Program-made: the position numbers and the translations under genes | The notes under the pieces: generated by a model | Database searches by the model: none | Told to the model about the DNA's origin: nothing | Seen by the model: only the letters and a program-made list of their open reading frames with translations | Assembly (NCBI GenBank): GCA_001179505.1 | Contig: CDMY01000104.1 | Location: forward strand, 156,256-187,391 | Direction: 5' to 3' | From: Vitrella brassicaformis | Lineage: Eukaryota > Sar > Vitrellaceae | DNA: 31,136 nucleotides | Shown here: in pieces, positions 20,244 to 31,136 of the stretch | Numbering within the stretch: the stretch's first letter is position 1 | Layout: each line of letters begins with the position of its first letter

Positions 20244-22412
20244 ATGCGAGCAGTGCCACCGAGGTGGGCTGTCTTCGGGAGCAGTGGAAGCAGGAGGATG
20301 TTCTCCAGTGCGGCAACAAGACACTCCAATAAAGGGGGTCAGGCAGCCCACTCACTGGCAGACAGACAGATGACATGAATTGGATTACATGGACGGGGAG
20401 GGAGAGGATCCACTCACTCACTCACTCGGTTCTCTGTCTGTCTGTGTGGACTGGACCCCTTGATGCCTTCATTGCAAGCAGATGCTCGTTACTTCACCAG
20501 TCCGTCGACCGACATGCTCAAGCAGCTCCGTGACCTCCCACGCGGCGGGGCGCCCCCCAAACCAGCCATCTACGTCAGTGCTGTGCTCAACCAACACATA
20601 AACCACTAGTGTAGGAGGGCAGTAGTGCGCCCATGTGCACTCTGTGCGTGTTTGTGCGAATCTAGGTTGGTTGGGTGGAGAAGAAGGACTGCGAGGGAGG
20701 CGACGAGTCCATGACCGGCCTAGACATCGTCCCGGACATCCCGATGGCCAGGCCGGACCTCGCCAAACGCCTCGGGGTGCCGGTGCAGGAGGTGCGGCTC
20801 GTCGATCCCTCCTTGCAGGACCACATGCCGACGATCTTCGTCCGGCCGAACGCGATTCTCCTTCGGTTCGGCAAGGTCAACGCCATCATCACCCACTGCA
20901 AGCTGGCTGTCTTCAAGCGACACGCGGTGGGCGGAGACGGAATCGCTGGATGGATGAATGGATGCGTGGGGTCATAAGGATGGATCTCTTGTCGTGGTCA
21001 TTGGTGTCAGATGAAGTACTCTTACCTTCCTAGTCTCAAGTATGGTGCTGATCCCGCAGAGGCGGTGCTGGCGGGGGTGGAGATGACGCTCAAGTCGTCC
21101 CTGGACGAGGATGTGGCTGAGAGGGACGACTATGATGAGAGCGGCGGCCAGACAACGGCCACCAGGCCATTCGAGTTCCTCTGCCTCGAGGTATTCAATG
21201 CAGTCAATCTTATCCCAGTACTGGCAATTGATTGACTTGTCGTCGGCTTCACTGTTGTGCCCGTGTGTGTCTGTGAATGTGCAGGTGTGCATGTCGGAGG
21301 CACTCAAATGTGAGTGAGCAAAATGGATGGCACAGAAGGACGGAGGGGGGATGCGGTGCGGTGCCTGGGTGCGCATTCTGTTCCGCCTGACGTGTGCGTG
21401 TGTGGTCAGCATACGTCGAGGACGTGCAGCATCTCAAGGTCGCAGTGGACTCACACCTCAAACAACAAAACGGCATGCACACACACACACACACACAAAC
21501 GAAGGAACCAAACGCCACTTACGCAGCCTCCCCTCTCTCTGTGTGTCTATCAGACCAAGCAATGCCGTCCCTCGAGACGCTTCAGGAGCTGACTCAGGTC
21601 AAGACGGAGCTGGCCAACGTGGAGCGGTTCATCCGGGCCATGAAGGGCGCAGTCGAGAACGTCCTGCGCGAGGATGAAGACATGGCCGCCATGTACCTCT
21701 CCGAGACAGCCATCAAGTGAGCGAGCAAGATGGAGGGAGAGAGGGAGAGAGGCCGGCAGCACAAGAGACCTTCTTGACCCATGTATGTGGTGTGAGTGAC
21801 TGTCCGTCAGTCAGCCGCGGGCCAAGTCGGCGCATCAAGAAGTGGAAATTCTCTTCGAGATCTACCAAGGCAGTGTGAGCACTGCATCACGGCCCAGCAC
21901 CACACGACGCCCGAGAGCCCTTTTACTTACACTCATCTGTCTGCGTCTGTCTGTGTGCATCTAGCTTGAAGAGCTGACGAGTGACGTGCAGAAGATGAAG
22001 AAGGACATCGACTACTCCGAGGAAATGATGAAGGTGAGGCTCGACATGACCCGCAACGAGATCATGCAGCTCGAGCTGCGCATCTCCATCATGTCGGTGT
22101 CGCTCGCACTCGCCGCTGTCGGTACGGGCGCATTCGGGATGAACCTCACCTCACACATCGAAGAGCACCCTTATGCTTTCTATACCGTCTCAGCCGCGTA
22201 AGATCTTAAGCATCGAAAGCCTTGAGGCAGGCCAGGCCGAATGAATGAATGGGCAATGTGTGTGTGTGTGTGCGTGTGTGTGCTGCAGGTTTGCCTGCAC
22301 GTCGGCGTTCTCCTATGTGCTGCTGACGTTTCTCTGCAAGCGGAGGGGTCTGCTCGGTCGTGCCCTCCGTCTGTGGACGCCCAAGCCAAGCTGGTCGCCA
22401 GGAATGTTCTAA
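20244..22412 (+). CDS. MRS2/CorA-type magnesium channel, probably mitochondrial
   Basis: Ten exons (20244-20337, 20482-20573, 20666-20926, 21011-21190, 21285-21309, 21410-21472, 21554-21716, 21811-21874, 21965-22197, 22289-22412) give about 432 aa. The start MRAVPPRWAVFGSSGSRRMF is Arg/Ser-rich without acids, like a mitochondrial presequence; the frame is open further upstream, so the start is uncertain. Family motifs in order: RLVDPSLQDHMPTIFVRPNA, PFEFLCLEV, LREDEDMAAMYLSE, HQEVEILFEIYQ, and the pore signature GMN at about 372-374 after the first transmembrane helix (IMSVSLALAAVGTGAF). A second helix (FACTSAFSYVLLTFLC) precedes a basic tail. MRS2 proteins are pentameric Mg2+ channels of the mitochondrial inner membrane; some homologues act in plastids. 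The 81-nt interval 21473-21553 is either a GC-AG intron or retained in-frame coding sequence. Confidence 0.92.
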
Positions 22413-22967
22413 GGGAAGGGCGGATGGGATGGCTGTGCAGCTGACCTGACAGCAGAAGGAGCGAGGACACCTGACAGACAGACAGACAGATGCACCGTGT
22501 TATGTTATGTTTTATTATCTGGTGCATGAGTGTGTGGGCTGGTTGGTGAGGTGCGTCGTCCCTTTCACTCACCGGTCCTTGCAGAGGCAGCCAGGCAGCC
22601 AGCCACGATGGATGCGAGAAACGAGACACATGGAGAGAGAGAGAAGGGAGAGAGAGAGATGGGTTTGTCACTCACGGTGCGTATGGGCGTAGAAGCTTAC
22701 GGCGTGTGTATTGTATAGCTGTGTGTGTGAGATGGAGAAGGCGGACTTTGTCTCTCTGTCGCTGCTGGGGCCAGGCACTGACTGACACGGCTGAACACAA
22801 GCCAGCCCACAACTAGTGCGGGCTGGCTGGCCGGTGTTGCTGCAGCGGGAGCAGGATCTGACTGCCACAGGGAGCAGCCTAGCCTGCCTTTACTAAGAGA
22901 ACATTAACCTGATGGTGTCAGTCAAACATTCACGACAAGTCGCATGAGTAGCCACCAATTTAATGAG
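22413..22967. other. Convergent intergenic region
   Basis: About 550 bp between the MRS2 stop and the WD40 stop. It holds GACA repeats near 22475-22490, GA-rich tracts near 22630-22660 and no supported coding sequence. Presumed 3' UTRs. Confidence 0.5.
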
Positions 22968-24734
22968 TCAAGGCGACAGCAGTGTGGGGCTGCAGTCATC
23001 CCCTCCCACAACCAACACATTCTGACTCCCACACGCCTGCACACACAAACCACCCACACTCCATCCACATGGGCATACGCACGCGGACATTCTCTCTCTC
23101 TCTCTCTCTCTCTGACCTTCATGCAGTGGATAGCGGCCCCTCCCATACTCCCCCGCACCGTCCACAGCACACGTGCCTCCCGGAACGACGCACACACCAC
23201 CTTCCCATCAGCCGTCCCGAAACACGCCACATCGGTGTCGCTATGCGGCAGTGTGCAGCCGCACATGACCTGCCCGCTCACAGGGAGGGCGGTGCTGCAG
23301 CTGGAGGGGTCTGCCTGTGTGTCGGGCTGGCGCAAGTCATGCAGGAGCACCTTGCTGTCCGCAGCACCTGGTGAATACGAAATGCAGCCATATGGTGAGG
23401 GAGACACCAAAAGGAGAGAGAGAGAGAGACATGTACCTGTCCATAGAGTGTGGGGGTGCGGCCCCTGCATGAGGGCATTGATAGCGGCGTCGTGCCGTCG
23501 GTACCGCCGCACAGCTGACGCTCCGCTACCTACCCGGCCGTCAATGTAACACACCATCCTGAATGAACAAACAAACAAACGAGGGAACATCCTCCACACC
23601 GCACCAGCAGACATCAGTGGGTGTCTCTCTGTGTGTCTCTTGTCTGTGCACACATAGGTACCTACCCGTCCTGCATGCCCGCCGTGGCCACCAGGGGGCC
23701 GGGCGTGTCCGGAGAGCCAAAGAAACACAGCTTGCTCACACACCCCTGCTCAAAGAACATCACACTCACCCACGCACAGACACACATGGACAATACTGAG
23801 TGAGTGAGACACATGACAGAATCCATATCTCCATATGTCACGTGCCTGGTGTGGCTTGATGGAGCGGAGCGGCTTTGACGGATCGTTGATGTCCCAGAAG
23901 ACCAGGGTGCCGTCCTTCCCCCCACTCACCACCGCCCGCTGCTGCCAGGTGAAGGCGTTGACAGGGTGCTTGTGTGCCCCCCGCATCTCCGCCAGCTGCT
24001 TGCCGGGACCCCTGACGTCCCACACCAGCAGGCCACCATCGTACGATGACGAAACCATCACATTACCTGGAACAAGGCACACAAGAGGTATAAGGGAGAG
24101 AGAGAGGTGCCGGTGGTGTGGAGTTGATGCACCCACTGTTGTCGACTTCGATTTGTGTGATGAGGGCCGAGTGGCCGGTGAGGTCGTTGCACCGCACGCC
24201 CGTCTTGTCCCACAGGCAGATGCGGCTGTCGTGCCCGCCAGACACCACACGGCCATCCCTGCAGCACAAAGCAGACAGCCCCAAGTGAAGACACACACCA
24301 AAGACAAACGCTGGAACGTGGTGGGGCCAGTGTCTTGAGGGTGTCATGTACGTGTTGATACATCTTACGCGGTGAATTGGCAGGCGGTGACCCATTCGGT
24401 GTGCCCATATCGCTTGGCGAACAGCTCACGCATGAACTCACGACTGCGAAGATTGAACAACCGCAGGCCTGCACGGTAGCACAAAGAAAGGACAAAACCG
24501 TATATGTGACTTGTGTGTGTTTGTGGGGCTGGCTTCGTGCTCACTCACCATGGTCGGCTGATCCGGTCACCAGCAACTCATTGTGTACAGCGCAACACAA
24601 GATCTGACAAACAAAAAACGGCACACGATGGCAATCGTGGATGTGACACATGAATGGTATGGTTCTTCTCATAATACCGGTCTTCCGTGTCCCTCAGGCA
24701 GCGTTTCGCCCTGCTGGGGAGCCTTGCGCCACAT
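22968..24734 (-). CDS. WD40-repeat beta-propeller protein
   Basis: Nine minus-strand exons (24678-24734, 24549-24603, 24369-24468, 24137-24258, 23846-24066, 23666-23745, 23437-23558, 23117-23367, 22968-23036) encode about 358 aa with matching phases. Repeats are visible through their GH...WD spacing: ELLVTGSADHGLRLFNLRS, GRVVSGGHDSRICLWDK, VMVSSSYDGGLLVWDVRG, AVVSGGKDGTLVFWDIND, LVATAGMQDGMVCYIDGR, ADSKVLLHDLRQ and a final ACFGTADGKVVCASF, making roughly seven blades. Such propellers are scaffolds for protein complexes; the specific complex is not identifiable. The protein is nearly all propeller, with only about 20 residues before the first blade. The intron between exons 5 and 6 appears to use a GC donor (CAG|GCACGT). 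It diverges from the kinase gene across 133 bp. Confidence 0.88.
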
Positions 24735-24867
24735 CGATGTCCGGGGGGGCTAACCGGAAAACTGAGATCTTTGAGCTCGCTCCGTCAGTTTGAAACGTTT
24801 GAGCCCTTTTTGCAGAGCGCATTGCCTGGTTTCTGGCTGCCTGTGGCATCCCTCATCGGTGTGGTCG
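24735..24867. promoter_or_regulatory. Compact divergent promoter between WD40 and kinase genes
   Basis: Only 133 bp separate the two start codons, so both promoters and any 5' UTRs overlap here. The full palindromic element is absent; the nearest resemblance is AGATCTTTGAGCTCGCTCC at 24765-24783, which shares AGATCT and GAGCT with the aminopeptidase promoter. No TATA box is obvious. Confidence 0.4.
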
Positions 24868-27273
24868 ATGATGATGCTGCCGGCGGACCAGGCGGTGCGT
24901 GCGTCGGGCGGCGAGGTGCCGCACGTGGAGGATTCTAAGGGGTCGGTAGAGATGCTGGCGGACCTGCTTGAGATGCACTACCTGATGAAGAGGTAGGTGC
25001 GGTGGGCCCCTGAATGACGAGGGAGAGGGAGGGATGTGTGGATGGATGGAATGGAATGGATGGCATGGGCCGGAAATGGCCATGGTTGCGTTGTGTTGTG
25101 TCGTGTGGCTGGATGGATGGATGGATGGGAGGATGGACGGTCTCTGTGTGTTGTGTGCGTTGCAATGGAATGCAATGGAATACAGGTATGAGGAGGAGCG
25201 GATCAAGGATAAGTTGACGGACTACTTCAAGATAGACCAACCCTTGCCCCACGACTGGTAGGTGCAAGGATGGATGGATGTGGGTGAGAACGCGCGAGCC
25301 CATCCATCCCACGACGCTATCCAATGGTTTTTTCTTCGTCTTATGTCGATGCCATTACCATCAGGGTCCGTGAGGCTGAACACCGGGCCCAACAGAGAGC
25401 CAAGGAGAAGTTCTCGGTGAACGAACTCGACACATCAGAAGAGGACAGAACCATGGAAGTCTCCCATCTATCCATCCATCCATCCATCCATCCATCCATC
25501 TGTGGCTTCGCTTCTTTGTTTGTGTGTGCAGCAATGGCGTGTGTTCATGGAGACGTATCGCAAGCTGCTGGACCACGCCAAGAGCCGCCACAGGGAGGCC
25601 ATCTGGAAGCCCGGCAACGTACCCACAGAGGAGGACAGGAAGGAGCCACCCTCACTGCGGCAGGTGGCAGTGGCCGGCGGACATCTCGTCGGACAGGTGG
25701 GGGAAGAAAGGTCTACTGGGGATGGGGTGGGGTGGGGGGATGTTGTTTCTTGATGTCATGTGTGTGTGTGTGTGTGTGTGGTGTGTGTCAGTTTTTGTCA
25801 GGTGGGAGCGTTGGTCAGGTGCATGTAGCTCTGAGGCTGACGGATCGACACAGTGAGCAACACACCCACGGTTGCCTGGAGCTTCGTTGCCTTGAGGCAG
25901 GTGTGGCTGTCTGGCTGTGTGTGTGTGTGTGTCGACAGCTGCGAGTCCCCAGTTTGTGGCGGCCAAGCTCACCCACATCCGACCACAGTCGCGTACGTCA
26001 AGAAGGAAGAATGACAGACACCCCACACCCCACATCCATCCATCCATGGGTTCTTCTGCATGGTGCTGTGTGCCCTTCTGTGTGCAGGTACTGAGGCGTT
26101 GCGTCACTGGAATGAGGAGGTCGACAACTGGTCACTGCTCAAACACGAACACATCGTCAGGTATGCACACACACACACCCCGACCACACACATGAGTATC
26201 CCCCTCCCCCCACCCTTGTCCGTGTGTGTGTGTGTGTGTGTGTGTACCTGTCTGTGTGCGTGTGCAGGTTGTTGTCGACCTCCCACAGTGTGCGGAGCAG
26301 CCCTATTGCGCTGGCGTCGACGACCCCCGAGGCCATGCAGATCCAGGGGTGCACCGAGCTGGTCGTGGCATTCATGGAGTACTCACAGGAGGGAGACCTC
26401 TGCAGACTAGTCAGGTTCGCACGCACATGGGAATATGAAGGGAAAAGGTAGGTAGGCAGTATGTATGTTGATGTGTGTGTGTGTGTATGTGTGTATGTGT
26501 GTGTCAGGGACCACACGTACCTCAAGCCCGAGCTGGCGCGGCGGCTGTGGGCGCAGGCGGTCAGCGCCATCTGGTACCTCCACGAGACTCACGGCATGGC
26601 ACACAGAGGTACGTACTTACCTTCATCCCTCACCCCTCCCCTCATCCCTCCCCTCACCCCCACACGCATCCATCCCTCCAATCCATCGATGTCTATGTGT
26701 GTCTCTCTGTGTCAGACATCAAGCCCGAGAACTTCCTGTTGTTTCGCGAGGCGTCGGACAGTGCCACTGCGGGTCAGCAGAGGCGCAAGAAGACCCCCCA
26801 GGCCAGCCCGTCGGCGTCATCCTCCATACTCACTAGCGCGGCGGCTGCTGGCAGCAGCTCCCAGCAGAACCACCACCAGCTGACACTCAAGGTCGGTCGA
26901 TGGCGGGCCGCCCACACACTCACACACACGTGGGAAATGGGCACTGGTGTGCGTATGTGTGACATCTCCTTGCTCGCGTCAGTTGTGCGATTTCGGCATG
27001 TTGAAGCGTTTCAAGATGGAGGCCAACGGGCAGGAGTACATCCTCAAAGCCGACGACCTGCAGGTCAGTCCATTCTCCACACCCACCCACCCACCGTATG
27101 TCTCTCCTCACCCCTTGCGCACGCGTGTGTGTGTGTGGGGGGGTATGTGTGGGTCTATGGTCAGGGTACCTTCACCTACAATGCGCCCGAGGTGCTGTGG
27201 GCGGGACACGCCAACATCGACCCAAACACCATGGAAAAGAAAAACTCCACGCGCGTAAGAGAGACCACACACA

Positions 27274-27309
<36 letters not shown>

Positions 27310-30300
27310 CAGGTGGGCGCGTCTGTGTCTGTGTGTGTGGCTGGTCAGAACTATTTGTTCGACCTGGGGCCTGCGGACATCTTCTCGCTCGGCGCCACGC
27401 TCTTCGCCATGCTCTTCGGCACCGTGCCCTTCGGGGTCCTGGAGCGCAAACCAGCCATGCAGGCCTACCTGGTACACCACACAAACAAAGTCACGTCACT
27501 CACCCTACCGACCAGACCAGACACACGGACTGCCGAGCCCCCAATCAGCACACTCCTCATGTCATCTGTGTGTGCGTATGTGGGCATGCAATGCAGGACG
27601 TGATGAATGGCGATTTCAAGGACTTTGCCGACATGCAGGCGGGCCACCTCTCCCCCGGCCAGAAGGACGAGATCTACGACCTGCTGGCCAAGGTGCTGTT
27701 CAAGCATCCCGACGGCCGCGCCACCTTCGAGGCCATCGCAAACCACCCCTGGATGGCGGCAGACAAGAAGTTCGTCAAGCGACCCGCCATGAAACTGTGA
27801 GTGAGACACACAGACAGAGAGAGGGACCACACACACTCAGAGGAAATGAAATGACGGGTGTGGTGGCATATGGTGGGAATGGTGTGTGCGGGGTGTGTAG
27901 GTTGAAGGCTACGGGTCGGCTGCGCCATCCCACCACTCAGGAGGGGGCACATTTCCACCACCACACCCTCGTGCCCTCCACATCACAGATACTCTGGGTG
28001 AGTCGGCACAGAGAGAGAGAGAGAGAGGGAGATAGCTTACACATCAACCTCTCTGTGGCCCGGCCGTGGGTGCGTGCGCATGACTGCGATGCAGCCACTG
28101 ACGCCCGCAGCGTACCAGCCCCCCCTGCAGTTCACACACCTGGCCTACGGCACCCCACACGTCCCCGCCGACACTCGCCCGGGGCTGCCGCACCTCTGCG
28201 CCATCCCTGTGGTCGACAGAGGCCTGCCAGTGCACCGCAAAGCCAGCGGACCACACGTACGGGACGTGACCAACACTCACTGCCCTGCCTGACACATCAC
28301 ATGACGCTCTTCTGCCGTTCTCTTGTGTGTCTACACATATCAGATTCCGCCCCCAGTAGCTCTGGTGCCCCCTCCGGCCGCTGCCGTGCCGCCATCGATG
28401 TCGCCGCAGGCGCCGTTGCGTGAGCTGGGGGCGCCCCACCCCCACCCACACTCCCGTGCCATGGCCATCCAGCCACAGCCGCACCCACAGACACATGCAC
28501 AGCCGCAGCCGCAGCCGCAGCCGCAGACGCCCTCCCGCCCCGCACACAGGGAGATCATGCAGTCGCCCGCCGACCAGACGCCCAAAGGCAAAGAAACGCA
28601 ACACAAGGGCACAGGTGCGGACACACGAATGAATGGATGGATGGATGGATGGATGGCAAACACACACACCTGACATGACATCTATGCATCGATACCCTGT
28701 TGCCGTTGGTGTGAATGATCAGGCCCTATCCCCGCCATGAGCCCCCTGCCGGCTCTCACCAAGCGGCCTGGGGAGGGAAGCCCGCCCTCCCGCAATGGCA
28801 GTCCCGACTCGCCATCGTCCTCCTCATCCAGCGGCGGCAGCCCCATCATGGCCATCGGCAATGTCGGCATCAGTAGAGTCGGCGGAGGGCGGGCCAAGCA
28901 GGCCGGCAGGCACCACCCCAACCTCGAGCCAGTAGCAGAGGTGACCGCCGAGGCCAATGGGCGGACGGAGGACAGCAAGGCGGCGTCTCCCAGAAGTGTC
29001 GTCACCCGCCCCACGCCCCCCAAGGCACCGACCCTCCAGACCAAGACCACCACCAACACCAGCGGCAGCTCTCGCACCGACACGCGTGAATCGGAGGACA
29101 ACAACAGGACGGGCGGCGATGATGACCAGCAGCCCCAACCCCAGGCCCAGGCCCAGCCCACACGGCCCAAAAGCGTGCCGAAGATCGCAGCAGCAGCTGC
29201 AGCTGCAGCTGCAGCTGTGGCCAGGTCAGGGGGCGGGGGAGGGGGAGGGAAAGCGACGCCCTCGTCTTCAGGGGCGGCTGTGGTGGGAACCGGCAAGGCC
29301 AAGGCGCCCGCGCCCAAGCAGCAGGGGGTGGCGAGTCCTGCGCGTGCAGCCGATCTGAGTGCAAGTGTGGGTGTGGGTGTGGGTGTGGGTGTGGGGGCGA
29401 GTGGAGGCGGGACGGGGGGACAGGAGGGGGCGGGGAGCAGTAGTGCCGCTGCTGCTGCTGCTAATGCCGGTACTGCCGGTTATGGTGTGGGGGTGGGTGC
29501 CGCCCAGCAGAGGCATGCTGCGGCCAAGGCAGCTGATCTAGGAGGGGCGCCGCGGGCTGCTGCTGCGGCGGGTGGTAGTGGCAATGCTACCAGGCCACGG
29601 CCGCCGATGAGCTTCTTTCAACCGCAGAATACGCCCCACGTACACAGATCCACGTAGCCACACATCCACATGCATTCCAGCCCCACTCGTGGGTGGTGTG
29701 TGTGTCTCTCTCTCTCTCTCTGTGTGTGTGTGGCGCCGTGTGCAGCGATCGACAGTCGGCCATCTCCCGGTGCTAAACGGCCCCCGCAGCACGGGCAGTG
29801 GCATGCAGAACACGACCAATACGGCCATCGAGGCCAACGACACCAACAGCCCCGAGCCGGTGCCCATCCCCTCACCGATGCCGTACCTACCCAACCACCC
29901 ACACCCACAGACGGGCCGCATGCAGCCCACGCCCTTCGACCGAAGCCGACTGGGAAACTACGGACCCGCATCGCAGTATCGCCCACAGGGTGAGCAGAGA
30001 TACAGGGAGGGGGATCTGGCATATGTCTGTATGTGTTGGTTTGCTCGTTCTGTGTGGATGTACGAATGTGTTAGTGATGGCAGCGTATCACCCGGTGCCT
30101 CCGCGGGGCCCCAGCGGCATGAACGCCATGGCTCCTTCCCCCACACCTGCCAGATTCCGCGAGCAGGTAGGTATGCAGTCCAACACACAAACAGACAAAC
30201 AGCGGTCCACACATCTTGTCTTGCCGATCCATCCATCCCGGCCCCTCCTTCTGTGTCCTGTGTGTCCACACCACCTCAGCAGCGCCCGGTGACCCCCGCA

Positions 30301-31062
30301 CCCAAGGGCGCCATGCGAGTGCATCATCAGCTGCAGTCCCCCGACCACCACCAGCAGCGTGCGGCCCGTCCAGTGCTGCACCATGCGCCGGCGCCCAACT
30401 CGCCCTTCGGCAGTGGCATCAGCGGGCTATCCAACGGCAGTAGCGGCAGTAGTGGTGGGGGGCAGGTGAGAGTGCCGGTGCATCATCAGCCCGTGGGTGG
30501 GGGTGTGAGCGGGGGTGTCATGAGCAAGAACCCCAGTGTGGCCGGTGTGTATGCCACGACACCTGGCGGCTCGGGGAGTACATCGAGGGCTGCGCCGAGG
30601 TACGTCAAGTGGCACTACAGCCAGCGAGAAAACACGCGGGCAACAAATATGGTTGTGTGTGTGCGTCAGTGTGGCGTCTCGTCCGATGCCTGGTGCGTCC
30701 CGACCGGATCAGGGGCCCTACGTGTTCCACTCTAGCCACGGCAGTGTGTCGGGATCGAGCGGCGTGGTAGGACCCAGGACGTCATCCCTCACCGACCCTT
30801 CTCTGCAGACGCCACCACCAGCCATGGGTCCACCCATGGTCTTCAGACTACCACCTGGTACGCACGGGAAGGGAACCGGTCGTTGTGCTGTGATGGTGTC
30901 CCATTTTTCTTTCTTTCTGTGTGCATGTGGTGTCTTGTTTGTTCAGGGGCTCCGCCGCCCCACCCGTACTACGGTGCTGGTGGAGGGCCGCCGATATTCC
31001 CCGGGTACCCGCAGGCCATGTACCCCAAGACACCGCAGTCCAAGACGCTGCACAAGCGATGA
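24868..31062 (+). CDS. Serine/threonine protein kinase with long low-complexity C-terminal tail
   Basis: Twenty-three phase-consistent exons (24868-24992, 25186-25257, 25365-25458, 25532-25696, 25792-25852, 25939-25992, 26088-26160, 26268-26414, 26508-26608, 26716-26891, 26983-27063, 27165-27254, 27349-27471, 27597-27796, 27901-27997, 28095-28256, 28344-28614, 28723-29639, 29746-29989, 30084-30166, 30280-30599, 30670-30857, 30947-31062) encode about 1319 aa. An N-terminal 140 residues are charged and helical. The kinase domain spans about 145-510: FLSGGSVGQVHVAL glycine loop, Lys182 (FVAAKL), alpha-C Glu near 200 (HWNEEV), HRDIKPENFLL (Asp298), DFG at 359-361, TFTYNAPE, ADIFSLGATLFAML and HPWM. 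All catalytic residues are present, so it should be active. The overall pattern is CAMK/AGC-like, but the subfamily is uncertain. About 40 extra residues lie between HRD and DFG. The 800-residue tail is rich in Pro, Gln, Gly, Ala and Ser, with VG and PQ repeats. Confidence 0.9.
29363..29400 (+). repeat. Coding GTGTGG-type tandem repeat in the kinase tail
   Basis: Tandem GTGTGG units encode a Val-Gly run (SVGVGVGVGVGVGA) inside exon 18. Nearby are a GCAGCTGCAGCTGC run giving ten Ala (29191-29220) and a CAGCCG run at 28500-28527 giving QPQPQPQP. These are probably length-variable disordered segments. Confidence 0.7.
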
Positions 31063-31136
31063 TCATCACACACATACAGAGAAAGACACAGACGAATGGG
31101 CGGATACATCCTGCAATGATGGGAGGGAGGGAGGGA

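Noticed and set aside
28620-28660. GGAT tetranucleotide repeats here and at 7250-7271, 18146-18166 and 25100-25130
   Set aside because: Simple repeats, mostly within introns; no unit longer than four bases and no link with gene ends.

Overview
The window is nuclear DNA from an intron-rich eukaryotic alga, most likely a chromerid alveolate such as Vitrella. This assignment is an inference. It rests on short introns of about 50-150 nt, many of which carry CA/TG tracts; on tightly packed genes; and on a fibrillin-type plastid protein whose N-terminal signal peptide ends in an Ala|Phe site typical of complex red plastids. No bacterial operons, tRNAs, rRNAs or CRISPR arrays were seen. Gene models were built by hand from splice sites, phase matching and family motifs; exon coordinates are given in each entry.

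Layout from left to right: (1) a minus-strand gene for a secreted protein resembling the substrate-binding domain of glycine-betaine transporters, running off the left edge; (2) a 5'-truncated non-LTR retrotransposon (LINE) inserted just upstream of it; (3) a plus-strand ankyrin-repeat gene; (4) a divergent pair, an Rdx/selenoprotein-W-like gene (minus) and a plastid fibrillin/PAP gene (plus); (5) a second divergent pair, an unrecognised charged protein (minus) and a zinc-finger-SDR fusion (plus); (6) a small unrecognised minus-strand gene; (7) an M17 aminopeptidase of the NPEPL1 type (minus) divergent from an MRS2/CorA-type Mg2+ channel (plus); (8) a WD40 protein (minus) divergent from a large 23-exon protein kinase (plus) that ends at the right edge.

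The genes do not form a pathway. What they share is architecture: closely spaced divergent promoters (133-297 bp for three of the pairs), and a recurrent palindromic element (GCTAAGCTYGC, up to the full 15-bp GCGAGCTWAGCTCGC) upstream of five of the genes. The LINE is linked to a second site: a 55-bp copy of its 3' tail lies inverted at 12308-12362 and supplies the start codon of the SDR gene. The LINE also carries a perfect 17-bp inverted repeat around its stop codon. Other notable points are candidate GC-AG introns sharing GCACGY donors, a reading-frame break in the first gene, and an SDR lacking the canonical Tyr of YxxxK.
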